7,194 nucleotides of DNA from Patescibacteria group bacterium (GTDB taxonomy: Bacteria > Patescibacteriota > Patescibacteriia > Patescibacteriales > GWC2-42-12): the NCBI GenBank assembly GCA_018827685.1, contig JAHJXD010000012.1, positions 1 through 7,194 on the forward strand, read 5' to 3'. A model generated the notes under the pieces. It was not told where the DNA came from. It saw only the letters and a list, made by a program, of their open reading frames with translations, and did no database searches. Positions within the stretch are counted from its first letter, which is position 1, and the number at the start of each line of letters is the position of its first letter. The translations under genes and the position numbers were made by a program. Shown here one piece after another: positions 1 through 5,810 of this stretch.

Positions 1-19
1 ATAATCTTTACAAAATTTA

Positions 20-163
20 TCAACAGAAAAAAGGTCGAGAAAACATTAATTCAACTAACAAATTGAACCCTTCTTTAGTGTCATTTTCCAGGATGGATAA
101 AAAAGAGGTTTTGGTGTCATGATTAAATGATTTGACACGGACACGAAATTTTTTATTAAACAT
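20..163 (-). CDS. Small hypothetical ORF, 47 aa, possibly frame-shifted
   Basis: This reading frame runs from an ATG 36 nt downstream of the fic stop to a TGA near the window edge and is not a family I recognise. The N-terminus is basic (MFNKKFRVRV). The middle, LSILENDTKEGFNLLVE, has the spacing of leucines, acids and a phenylalanine seen at the start of ECF sigma region 2, but the likeness is too short to rely on. A run of six A on the plus strand (27-32) lies just before the stop; losing or gaining one base there opens the frame to the window edge. It could be a complete micro-protein, the 5' part of a broken gene, or chance. No Shine-Dalgarno is visible; the leader is almost pure A. It could be co-transcribed with fic. 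Confidence 0.25.
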   Translation of the reverse strand: MFNKKFRVRVKSFNHDTKTSFLSILENDTKEGFNLLVELMFSRPFFC

Positions 164-195
164 ATTTTTTGTTTTTTTGTTTTATTGTTTTATTG
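164..195. repeat. Period-8 T-rich repeat
   Basis: Single G residues at 171, 179, 187 and 195 are separated by runs of T and A, giving an exact 8-bp period (GTTTTTTT, then GTTTTATT twice). On the minus strand this is an unstructured A-rich stretch immediately 5' of the ATG at 163, in the gap after fic. It could act as an open ribosome landing zone or be a simple slippage repeat. Confidence 0.6.
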
Positions 196-199
196 ATTA

Positions 200-1072
200 C
201 TAAACGCCAATTTTCCAAATATTTTTTTCTAAAAAAGCTTCTATGGTTTGCCTGTTGGCTTTATTGATAAGATTAGAATGGGAAAGTTTATTTTCTTTTG
301 CGTAATCCTTGAGAGTAATAATTTTTTTATTTTCCAAATATGCCAATCGTTTATAATAACTGTTCGTAAGCGCCTTTCCAACTATTTCTTCCATTATGGT
401 TGTTGTATCTTTTCTATCAAATTCTTTAAACGCTTCATAATAGTTTTTTCTATCAATAAATTTAATATTTATCGGAACAAACCCCTCTCGTATAAGCAAA
501 TAATTATTAATAACGCGTCCAATGCGACCATTGCCGTCAATAAATGGATGGATATTTTCAAAAACAAGATGCAATCTTGCTATTCGCTTAATAATATTTT
601 CATGACTTGCGGCATTATACTCAATTAACATTTTCCCAATGCGATCAACTATTTCTTTGGGATTTGGAGCAATATAATTTCCTACTCGAACATATTCATT
701 ATTTTTTCTAAACCTTCCGGCAATATCATCACGAATATTTGAAATCAGTATTTTATGAAGCAACAAAATTATTTCAATTGTAAGTTCTTGCTCTTTGGCT
801 TTTTTGTTTACATACGCGACAACTCGCGCCAAATTTTTAGCTTCAAAAAGTTCTCTTTCACTAATAAATCTATCCAAATCAATTTGTAAAAGTATTTTTT
901 CTGTCTCATCAAGAGACAGTGTGCTATTTTCTATAGCATTTGAGTTATATACTTGTTCAGCAATTTCTGTTTCAGCGATAAGCTTAAGTAATGCGTCTTT
1001 ACTCGTAGACGCTTTATAGTATCGTTCGCGAAGAAAATTTATTTTATTAAAAACATTTAATATCTTTGCCAT
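200..1072 (-). CDS. fic: Fic-domain protein, probable self-inhibited AMP-transferase
   Basis: Fic enzymes usually transfer AMP from ATP to a hydroxyl side chain of a target protein. The 290-aa product has the full core motif HPFIDGNGRIGR at residues 175-186: catalytic His175, the acidic residue Asp179, the phosphate-binding GNGR loop and the closing Arg. A beta-hairpin flap for target docking is probable near 127-136 (YVRVGNYIAP). Residues 44-49 (SNAIEN) match the inhibitory-helix motif (S/T)xxxE(G/N), placing it in the class with an N-terminal inhibitory helix, where Glu48 would block productive ATP binding. The last 40 residues look like a helix-turn-helix or winged-helix segment (ITLKDYAKENKLSHSNLINK), common at the C-end of Fic proteins. 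The ATG at 1072 sits 8 nt after a consensus -10, so this start is well supported. Nothing is missing from the active site. The target is unknown. Doc-type EF-Tu kinases carry a different motif (HxFxNANKR). Confidence 0.93.
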   Translation of the reverse strand: MAKILNVFNKINFLRERYYKASTSKDALLKLIAETEIAEQVYNSNAIENSTLSLDETEKILLQIDLDRFISERELFEAKNLARVVAYVNKKAKEQELTIEIILLLHKILISNIRDDIAGRFRKNNEYVRVGNYIAPNPKEIVDRIGKMLIEYNAASHENIIKRIARLHLVFENIHPFIDGNGRIGRVINNYLLIREGFVPINIKFIDRKNYYEAFKEFDRKDTTTIMEEIVGKALTNSYYKRLAYLENKKIITLKDYAKENKLSHSNLINKANRQTIEAFLEKNIWKIGV

Positions 1073-1080
1073 ATACTTAA

Positions 1081-1108
1081 ATTATAGACATTTTCGCGCT
1101 TTTGTCAA
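1081..1108 (-). promoter_or_regulatory. fic promoter, perfect consensus, probably leaderless
   Basis: On the minus strand TTGACA (1108-1103) and TATAAT (1086-1081) are separated by 16 bp. Only 8 nt lie between the -10 box and the ATG at 1072, so transcription should start at or within a few nt of the start codon and leave no room for a Shine-Dalgarno sequence. A leaderless fic mRNA is the natural inference. Confidence 0.75.
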
Positions 1109-1111
1109 CAT

Positions 1112-1152
1112 AACCGTGAAAAACTAGCAAAATTCATTATTTTTTCACGGTT
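1112..1152. repeat. 12-bp perfect inverted repeat upstream of fic promoter
   Basis: AACCGTGAAAAA (1112-1123) and its exact reverse complement (1141-1152) enclose 17 nt. The arm nearest fic ends 3 bp from the -35 box, so it could be an operator for a dimeric regulator, perhaps the Fic C-terminal helix-turn-helix itself. As RNA it would be a stable hairpin, but no clear U-run follows the stem on the minus strand, so I do not call it a terminator. Confidence 0.55.
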
Positions 1153-1368
1153 TTGGCTGAAAACGGTTTTTGGAAATACTGGAAGTCGGACTTAGACTAG
1201 ATTATTATACCATTTACATCTCATTTTAAAAAAATAACTGTCTAATTTTATGGGACCATTATAATTTTTAACTTTTGAGCTAATTTTTCAATTAAATATT
1301 GATTCAACATAGTTAACAATATTATTAACTTTTATGTATCTATTATTTTTAATTTTCAAACAAATTAA
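1153..1368. other. AT-rich gap without a convincing gene
   Basis: No credible coding frame is visible on either strand. Two weak signals are present. One is an 11-bp inverted repeat AAGTCGGACTT (1183-1193). The other is an extended -10-like TGGTATAAT on the minus strand (1212-1204) without a matching -35. Either might belong to fic regulation; neither is strong. Confidence 0.5.
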
Positions 1369-1485
1369 GGGACTGTGACCGAATGCTCTTTCAGCTATAA
1401 ATTTTCATAATTTCGAGGAAATTTTAGATAAAAATTTACCGAAATTTGGAAATTTATGCCGAATATGGCATTGGGCGACAGTCCC
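1369..1485. mobile_element. MITE/REP-like inverted-end element, 117-bp copy
   Basis: The element begins GGGACTGTGACCGAATGC and ends with GCATTGGGCGACAGTCCC, so the outer 8 bp are perfect inverted repeats and the next 10 are mostly complementary. A second, shorter copy is at 3659-3721: the left 41 nt agree at 36 positions and the right 23 nt at 22. The extra 54 bp here lie in the middle and consist of AAATTT-type runs able to fold back. It starts 75 nt beyond the tuf stop. No transposase is in the window, so it would move in trans if mobile. I see no clear target-site duplication. Confidence 0.7.
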
Positions 1486-1560
1486 TTTAAATAGAAATCC
1501 TGCGGTTTATTTCATTGTATCGGAAAGTATATATTTATTAAATTAATTTTTACACAGAAA

Positions 1561-2748
1561 CTATTTAATAATCTTAGTAACCACTCCGGCGCCCACGGTT
1601 TTACCGCCTTCACGAATAGCAAATCTTTGTTTTTCTTCCAACGCGATTGGCGCAATTAATTTAATTTTTAAGCTTACAGTGTCTCCGGGCATAACCATTT
1701 CAGTGCCTTCAGGCAATTCAACTTCTCCTGTAACATCAGTCGTGCGAATATAGAATTGAGGTTTATAGCCTTTAAAAAATGGTTTGTGGCGTCCGCCCTC
1801 TTCTTTGGTTAAGATAAAAATTTCACCTTCAAATTCAGTATGAGGAGTAACTGTGCCGGTCTTGGCCAAAACCTGACCTCTTTCAACTTCATCCTTTTTT
1901 GTGCCTCGAAGTAATAGCCCGGCATTATCTCCTGCTCGTCCTTCGTCCAAGGATTTATTAAACATTTCGATGCCGGTAACCACGGTCTTTTGCGTATCGC
2001 GCAAACCGATTATTTCAACTTCTTCGTTTACTTTAATTATACCTCTTTCAATTCTGCCAGTAACCACGGTGCCGCGTCCTTCAATTGAAAAAATATCTTC
2101 AATCGGCATTAAAAACGGTTTATCAGTATCGCGTTTCGGTTCAGGGATATATTCATCCAAAGCTTTAGTTAAATCCATAATCGCCTGACCGTATTCACCG
2201 TTGGGATTTTCTAAAGCTTTTAAAGCCGAACCTCTAATGATCGGAGTGACATCGCCAGGGAATTCGTATTTTTTTAACAAATCGCGGATTTCTTCTTCAA
2301 CTAAATCAATTAATTCTTTATCTTCAACCATATCGCATTTATTCAAAAAAACAATTATATAAGGCACGCCGACTTGTCTGGCAAGCACAATATGTTCTCT
2401 GGTTTGAGGCATTGGCCCGTCAGTAGCCGCTACTACGAGTATGGCTCCGTCCATTTGAGCTGCGCCAGTAATCATGTTCTTAACATAGTCAGCGTGTCCA
2501 GGACAATCAACATGAGCATAATGCCTTTTTTCAGTTTCATACTCAACATGGCAAGTAGCAATAGTAATGCCGCGAGCCTTTTCTTCCGGAGCCGCGTCAA
2601 TCTGGTCAACACTTTTTTCCGAAGCTTTAAAGCCCTTGCTTTTAAGTACTTTAAGCATAGCCGCGGTCAAGGTTGTTTTGCCATGATCAACGTGGCCGAT
2701 TGTTCCCACGTTAACGTGGGATTTTGTGCGTTCAAATTTTTCTGCCAT
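1561..2748 (-). CDS. tuf: Elongation factor Tu
   Basis: EF-Tu is the GTPase that brings aminoacyl-tRNA to the ribosomal A site. The 395-aa product is full length and has all the G motifs: GHVDHGKT at 18-25, switch I RGITI at 59-63, DCPGH at 81-85 with the catalytic His85, NKCD at 136-139 and a SAL motif in the G domain. Two beta-barrel domains follow, ending in REGGKTVGAG; Thr384 there corresponds to E. coli Thr382, the residue phosphorylated by Doc. After RGITI the protein reads ATCHVEY where E. coli has NTSHVEY, a mild substitution. The ATG at 2748 is fixed by the conserved N-terminus (KFERTKSHVNVGTIGH) and a good Shine-Dalgarno. Unlike the classical arrangement it does not directly follow fusA: two small ORFs, a terminator-like hairpin and a consensus promoter intervene, so it is probably transcribed separately from the ribosomal protein genes. 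Confidence 0.99.
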   Translation of the reverse strand: MAEKFERTKSHVNVGTIGHVDHGKTTLTAAMLKVLKSKGFKASEKSVDQIDAAPEEKARGITIATCHVEYETEKRHYAHVDCPGHADYVKNMITGAAQMDGAILVVAATDGPMPQTREHIVLARQVGVPYIIVFLNKCDMVEDKELIDLVEEEIRDLLKKYEFPGDVTPIIRGSALKALENPNGEYGQAIMDLTKALDEYIPEPKRDTDKPFLMPIEDIFSIEGRGTVVTGRIERGIIKVNEEVEIIGLRDTQKTVVTGIEMFNKSLDEGRAGDNAGLLLRGTKKDEVERGQVLAKTGTVTPHTEFEGEIFILTKEEGGRHKPFFKGYKPQFYIRTTDVTGEVELPEGTEMVMPGDTVSLKIKLIAPIALEEKQRFAIREGGKTVGAGVVTKIIK

Positions 2749-2757
2749 ATTTATATT

Positions 2758-2762
2758 TCCTT
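2758..2762 (-). promoter_or_regulatory. Shine-Dalgarno of tuf
   Basis: AAGGA on the minus strand lies 9 nt before the tuf ATG. It is the clearest ribosome binding site in the window; the starts of rpsG, fusA and the 58-aa ORF have only weak or no such signal. This suggests tuf is initiated independently and strongly. Confidence 0.8.
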
Positions 2763-2768
2763 AACGGC

Positions 2769-2814
2769 CCCGGTTCCAATTTTTTACAAAAATGCCACAA
2801 AAATTGGGACTGGG
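2769..2814 (-). promoter_or_regulatory. Hairpin in the tuf leader
   Basis: On the minus strand CCAATTTTT (2807-2799) pairs perfectly with AAAAATTGG (2784-2776) around a 14-nt loop. The stem continues outward through two mismatches to CCC/GGG, giving about 14 pairs. It lies 7 nt 5' of the tuf Shine-Dalgarno. No U-run follows, so it is more likely an mRNA-stability or translation-control element than a terminator. Confidence 0.5.
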
Positions 2815-2864
2815 TTATTTGCCCTTGTTATTTAAATAGGCCGGGCTCCCAGCCGTGTTTAATT

Positions 2865-2870
2865 ATTATA
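2865..2870 (-). promoter_or_regulatory. Possible second -10 box for tuf
   Basis: A perfect TATAAT lies in the gap between the Phd-like gene and tuf, but no acceptable -35 is found 16-18 bp upstream and there is no TG extension. If used, it would give tuf its own leader of about 110 nt containing the hairpin at 2769-2814. In this AT-rich DNA a chance match is quite possible. Confidence 0.22.
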
Positions 2871-2897
2871 TTTAGTAAATTCGTTGATTCGCAGGGG

Positions 2898-3305
2898 TTA
2901 AAATGCCAATTCTTCCAAATACTGCCGATCTTCCTCAATTATTTCTTCAGCGGCAATTTTTCTTTTCGAAGGAATTGACCAACTTTTACCAGCTCTTTTT
3001 ATTGCTGTTTCAAAATTTTCTTCTTTATCCGGCAATTCTCTAAAATAATCTGGAATCATATCAATATTTTCCATTTCACCCTGATCTTTTTGATCACTTT
3101 TCCAAATTGCAATATCACGATTTATTTTATCAAGTAGTTCATCTTCTGTCAAACCTCTAATTTCACTTTTGCCTAAAACCAAATTTTCATAATCTTTAAG
3201 CGACAACACGACAAATACATTATCTGGTTTTGCACTATCAAAAACAATCAATTTGTCGCCGGTTTTTTTTGCTAAACTAATCGCTTTTTGTAATTGATTC
3301 TGCAT
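2898..3305 (-). CDS. Phd/YefM-like small protein, function unknown
   Basis: This 135-aa protein lies between fusA and tuf, 149 bp upstream of tuf and in the same direction. Residues 5-43 (helix LQKAISLAKKTGDK, strand LIVFD, then VFVVLSLKDYENLV) resemble the N-terminal Phd/YefM antitoxin fold: a helix, a strand and the family-like ending VxLSLxDYExL. The rest is different: a predicted helix with DELLDKINRDIAIWKSDQ near 55-72 and a very acidic C-terminal tail (AAEEIIEEDRQYLEELAF). No membrane segment or signal peptide is seen. The ATG at 3305 follows a perfect promoter closely enough that the leader is only about 14 nt, without a clear Shine-Dalgarno. No toxin gene follows directly; tuf does. 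It may be a DNA-binding autoregulator of this unit, but the Phd resemblance is by eye and weak, so a lineage-specific protein of unknown role is the safer reading. Confidence 0.8.
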   Translation of the reverse strand: MQNQLQKAISLAKKTGDKLIVFDSAKPDNVFVVLSLKDYENLVLGKSEIRGLTEDELLDKINRDIAIWKSDQKDQGEMENIDMIPDYFRELPDKEENFETAIKRAGKSWSIPSKRKIAAEEIIEEDRQYLEELAF

Positions 3306-3325
3306 ATATAAGTTCTAATATTAAC

Positions 3326-3355
3326 ATTATATATTTTTACCCAACCAAATGTCAA
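3326..3355 (-). promoter_or_regulatory. Perfect-consensus promoter for the Phd-like gene and tuf
   Basis: TTGACA (3355-3350) and TATAAT (3331-3326) on the minus strand are both exact and separated by 18 bp. The expected start is near 3319, about 14 nt before the ATG at 3305. It lies just after a terminator-like hairpin (3368-3411), which together would make the Phd-like gene plus tuf a separate, strongly expressed unit. Confidence 0.8.
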
Positions 3356-3367
3356 GCTTGCGCCACT

Positions 3368-3411
3368 AAAAAACACCAAAAATACTAAATTTACCCATGT
3401 ATTTTTCAGTG
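3368..3411 (-). terminator. Likely intrinsic terminator before the tuf unit
   Basis: On the minus strand CACTGAAAAATAC (3411-3399) pairs with GTATTTTTGGTG (3385-3374): eight A/U and C/G pairs, a small bulge and three more pairs around a 13-nt loop. Six T (3373-3368) follow directly. The stem is A/U-rich and so not very stable, but the U-run and its position right before the next promoter support termination of the rpsL-rpsG-fusA transcript here. Confidence 0.45.
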
Positions 3412-3441
3412 TAATTTCAACGTATTTCAGTATTTTTCAGT
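3399..3441. repeat. Direct repeats GTATTTTTCAGT
   Basis: GTATTTTTCAGT occurs exactly at 3399-3410 and 3430-3441, with a shortened form GTATTTCAGT at 3422-3431. The first copy forms one arm of the terminator-like hairpin. These could be protein-binding sites above the tuf-unit promoter or slippage products. Confidence 0.5.
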
Positions 3442-3460
3442 AGTTCGGATCATTTTTCAA

Positions 3461-3637
3461 CTATTCTTTGCCTTCTTCTGCTGCAATTAAGTCGTCAAGA
3501 ACTTGCTCTGCATTCTTTATTACTTTTTCCACTTCTTCCCATTCTTTCTTCAACTTTCGAAGTCTTCCCATCACTTTTTCGTGTCGTATTTCTTCTGGAT
3601 CCTCCTTCTTTATTTTTGGTTGTTCTTGTTCGTTCAT
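3461..3637 (-). CDS. 58-aa charged helical micro-protein
   Basis: This short frame starts at ATG 3637, 21 nt after the inverted-end element that follows fusA, and ends with TAG. It matches no family known to me. The composition is extreme: mostly Glu, Lys and Arg with regular Leu, Val and Ile. After a polar first 15 residues it reads as one long amphipathic helix (RLRKLKKEWEEVEKVIKNAE around residues 25-44), probably a coiled coil, ending in EEGKE. There is no cysteine, signal peptide or membrane segment. Its ordered helical pattern, the intact frame and its position between two housekeeping genes argue that it is real, while the lack of a Shine-Dalgarno and of a promoter of its own argue for caution. 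It would be transcribed by read-through from fusA. Confidence 0.55.
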   Translation of the reverse strand: MNEQEQPKIKKEDPEEIRHEKVMGRLRKLKKEWEEVEKVIKNAEQVLDDLIAAEEGKE

Positions 3638-3658
3638 ATTTTTTAGGTTAAGTTAGTT

Positions 3659-3721
3659 GGGACTGTGGCCCAATGCTCTTTCGGATAGAAATTTTCATAT
3701 ATGGCATTCGGCGACAGTCCC
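3659..3721. mobile_element. MITE/REP-like inverted-end element, 63-bp copy
   Basis: The short copy of the element at 1369-1485 begins GGGACTGTGGCCCAATGC and ends GCATTCGGCGACAGTCCC. It abuts fusA so closely that its last base is part of the fusA TAG codon. It lacks the central 54 bp of the long copy. As RNA on the minus strand it would be an 18-bp hairpin with two internal mismatches, directly behind the stop codon and without a U-run, so it may protect the fusA mRNA end rather than terminate. Confidence 0.7.
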
Positions 3722-5799
3722 TATTTATTATTTCCCGCTATAATCGTGTCTACTACATTTCTCGGCGCCTCAGCATAATACCCAAATTCCATACTATAGC
3801 TGGCTCGGCCTTGAGTCATAGATCTTAGTTGCGTGGCATAACCAAACATTTCAGCCAAAGGAACTTTAGCTTTAATAAACTTAACATTGGCTCGATCTCC
3901 CATTTCTTCAATTTGCGCTCTTTTTGAGTTAAGGTCGCCAATAACTTCACCTATGAATTCTTCGGGCGTCACTGCTTCAACTTTCATAATTGGTTCTAAA
4001 ATAATCGGAGTGGCATGGCGGCAAGCCTGCTGAAAAGCAATGGAGCCGGCGATCTTAAAAGCCGCTTCTGAAGAATCAACTTCATGATAAGAACCGTCAA
4101 ACACGGCCACTTTAATATCAACTATTGAATAACCGGCTACAACGCCTTTATCCAAAGCTTCTTTAACGCCTTTTTCAATCGCCGGTATATATTCGCGCGG
4201 AATTGATCCTCCTTTGGTTTCGTCATTAAATTCAAATCCTTTACCAGCTTCATTAGGTTCAACTCTAAGCCAGCAATGGCCGTATTGACCGCGCCCTCCT
4301 GATTGCTTAATATATTTTCCTTCAGCTTCAGCCGATTTTTTAATGGTTTCGCGATAAGCTACTTGAGGCTTGCCCACATTAGCTTCAACTTTAAACTCGC
4401 GCTTCATTCTATCAACAATAATATCTAAATGTAATTCTCCCATGCCGCCGATAATAGTTTGCATGGTTTCTTCGTCGCCTCTTACTCTAAAAGTCGGATC
4501 TTCTTCGGCTAATTTTGATAAAGCCATTCCCATTTTTTCCTGATCGGCTTTAGTTTTCGGCTCAATGGCGATATGAATAACCGGTTCAGGAAAAGTAATA
4601 GATTCTAAAACCAATGGTCGGCTTTCATCACATAAGGTATTGCCCGTAGTCGTACTTTTTAAGCCGATAGCGGCCGCGATTTCTCCTGAATATACTTCCT
4701 GGACTTCTTCGCGGTGATTAGCATGCATCCTAACAATCCGGCCGATTCTTTCTCTATTGCCGGTAGTAGTATTTAAAACATAAGAGCCTGATTGTAAAAC
4801 TCCGCTATAAACTCTTATAAAACAAAGCTTGCCCACATATGGATCAGTGGCAATTTTAAAAGCTAAGGCCGCAAAAGGTTCAACGTCAGACGGCTTAACC
4901 GCGATAATTTTTTCTTTATCATCAGGGTCAAAGCCGGTAATCGCCGGCACTTCTAAGGGTGAAGGTAAATAATCAACCACCGCGTCAAGTAAAGATTGCA
5001 CGCCTTTATTTTTTAAAGCGCTGCCGCAAAGCACTGGCACAATTTTATTATTATTGACAGCTTGGCGCAAAACTTTTTTTAAATCTAAAATAGCAATTTC
5101 TTCACCTGCCAAATATTTATTCATTAAAATTTCATCATTATCCACGATGGCTTCAACTAATTTAGATCGATATTCTTCAACTTTAGCTTTCATATCATCA
5201 GGAATTTCACGATCTTCCCATTTAGTGCCTAACTCATCCAAAAAAAAACGCGCCTTTCTTTCAAATAAATCTATGATGCCTAAAAATTTATCTTCGGCGC
5301 CGATTGGCAATTGAATCGGATAAGCATGCTTAGTTAATCTTTTATCAATTGATTCTAAATCAGCATAAAAATTCGCGCCAGTTCTATCCATTTTATTAAT
5401 GAAAGCGATGCGAGGCACATTATATTTATCCGCCTGATGCCAAACCGTTTCTGATTGCGGCTCTACTCCTGCTACGCCATCAAACACCACCACGCCGCCG
5501 TCTAAGACGCGCAAAGAACGTTCAACTTCAGCTGTAAAATCCACGTGGCCGGGAGTATCAATCAAATTAATGCGGCAATCTTTCCAAAAACAAGTCGTGG
5601 CCGCGCTAGTTATAGTAATACCGCGTTCCCGTTCCTGTTCCATCCAATCCATTTCGGCCGCGCCTTCATGCACTTCGCCAATTTTATGTTTTTTACCCGT
5701 ATAAAAAAGAATACGCTCGCTAACCGTGGTTTTGCCAGCGTCAATGTGCGCGATAATGCCGATATTTCTAGTTTTTTCTAGTGAATATTCTCTGGGCAT
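3721..5799 (-). CDS. fusA: Elongation factor G
   Basis: EF-G is the ribosomal translocase that moves tRNA and mRNA after peptide transfer, and also works with RRF in recycling. The 692-aa product is of normal length. The G domain has AHIDAGKTT at 17-25, RGIT at 59-62, DTPGH at 81-85 with catalytic His85, NKMD at 135-138 and the SAL motif in GSALKNKG. Domain IV shows GGRGQYGHC and the tip loop GSYHEVDSSE, where His572 corresponds to E. coli His583, needed for translocation. I chose ATG 5799 (MPREYSLEKTRNIGI), the usual EF-G N-terminus. A TTG seven codons further upstream in frame would translate part of the repeat array and is rejected. Only a weak GAG lies before the ATG. The 119-bp gap to rpsG is nearly all heptamer repeat. 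Confidence 0.98.
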   Translation of the reverse strand: MPREYSLEKTRNIGIIAHIDAGKTTVSERILFYTGKKHKIGEVHEGAAEMDWMEQERERGITITSAATTCFWKDCRINLIDTPGHVDFTAEVERSLRVLDGGVVVFDGVAGVEPQSETVWHQADKYNVPRIAFINKMDRTGANFYADLESIDKRLTKHAYPIQLPIGAEDKFLGIIDLFERKARFFLDELGTKWEDREIPDDMKAKVEEYRSKLVEAIVDNDEILMNKYLAGEEIAILDLKKVLRQAVNNNKIVPVLCGSALKNKGVQSLLDAVVDYLPSPLEVPAITGFDPDDKEKIIAVKPSDVEPFAALAFKIATDPYVGKLCFIRVYSGVLQSGSYVLNTTTGNRERIGRIVRMHANHREEVQEVYSGEIAAAIGLKSTTTGNTLCDESRPLVLESITFPEPVIHIAIEPKTKADQEKMGMALSKLAEEDPTFRVRGDEETMQTIIGGMGELHLDIIVDRMKREFKVEANVGKPQVAYRETIKKSAEAEGKYIKQSGGRGQYGHCWLRVEPNEAGKGFEFNDETKGGSIPREYIPAIEKGVKEALDKGVVAGYSIVDIKVAVFDGSYHEVDSSEAAFKIAGSIAFQQACRHATPIILEPIMKVEAVTPEEFIGEVIGDLNSKRAQIEEMGDRANVKFIKAKVPLAEMFGYATQLRSMTQGRASYSMEFGYYAEAPRNVVDTIIAGNNK

Positions 5800-5810
5800 A
5801 ATGTGTATCT

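Noticed and set aside
110..140. Inverted repeat GTGTCA...TGACAC as a regulatory site
   Set aside because: Only 6-bp arms around a 13-nt loop, inside the possible 47-aa frame; too likely by chance.
1247..1309. Short minus-strand frame starting MLNQYLIEK and a neighbouring overlapping frame running out of the 117-bp element
   Set aside because: Both are 20-40 codons in very AT-rich DNA, and the second has no start codon after its upstream stop. No evidence beyond an open frame.
1369..1485. Intrinsic terminator of tuf
   Set aside because: The stem is strong but is followed on the minus strand by TTAATTTG, not a U-run, and it recurs as a dispersed element. It may still slow polymerase.
2374..2835. 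153-codon plus-strand frame opposite the start of tuf
   Set aside because: It is antisense to a fully conserved EF-Tu sequence, has no recognisable domain, and its composition mirrors tuf codons. Other plus-strand frames over rpsL, rpsG, fusA and fic are shadows for the same reason.
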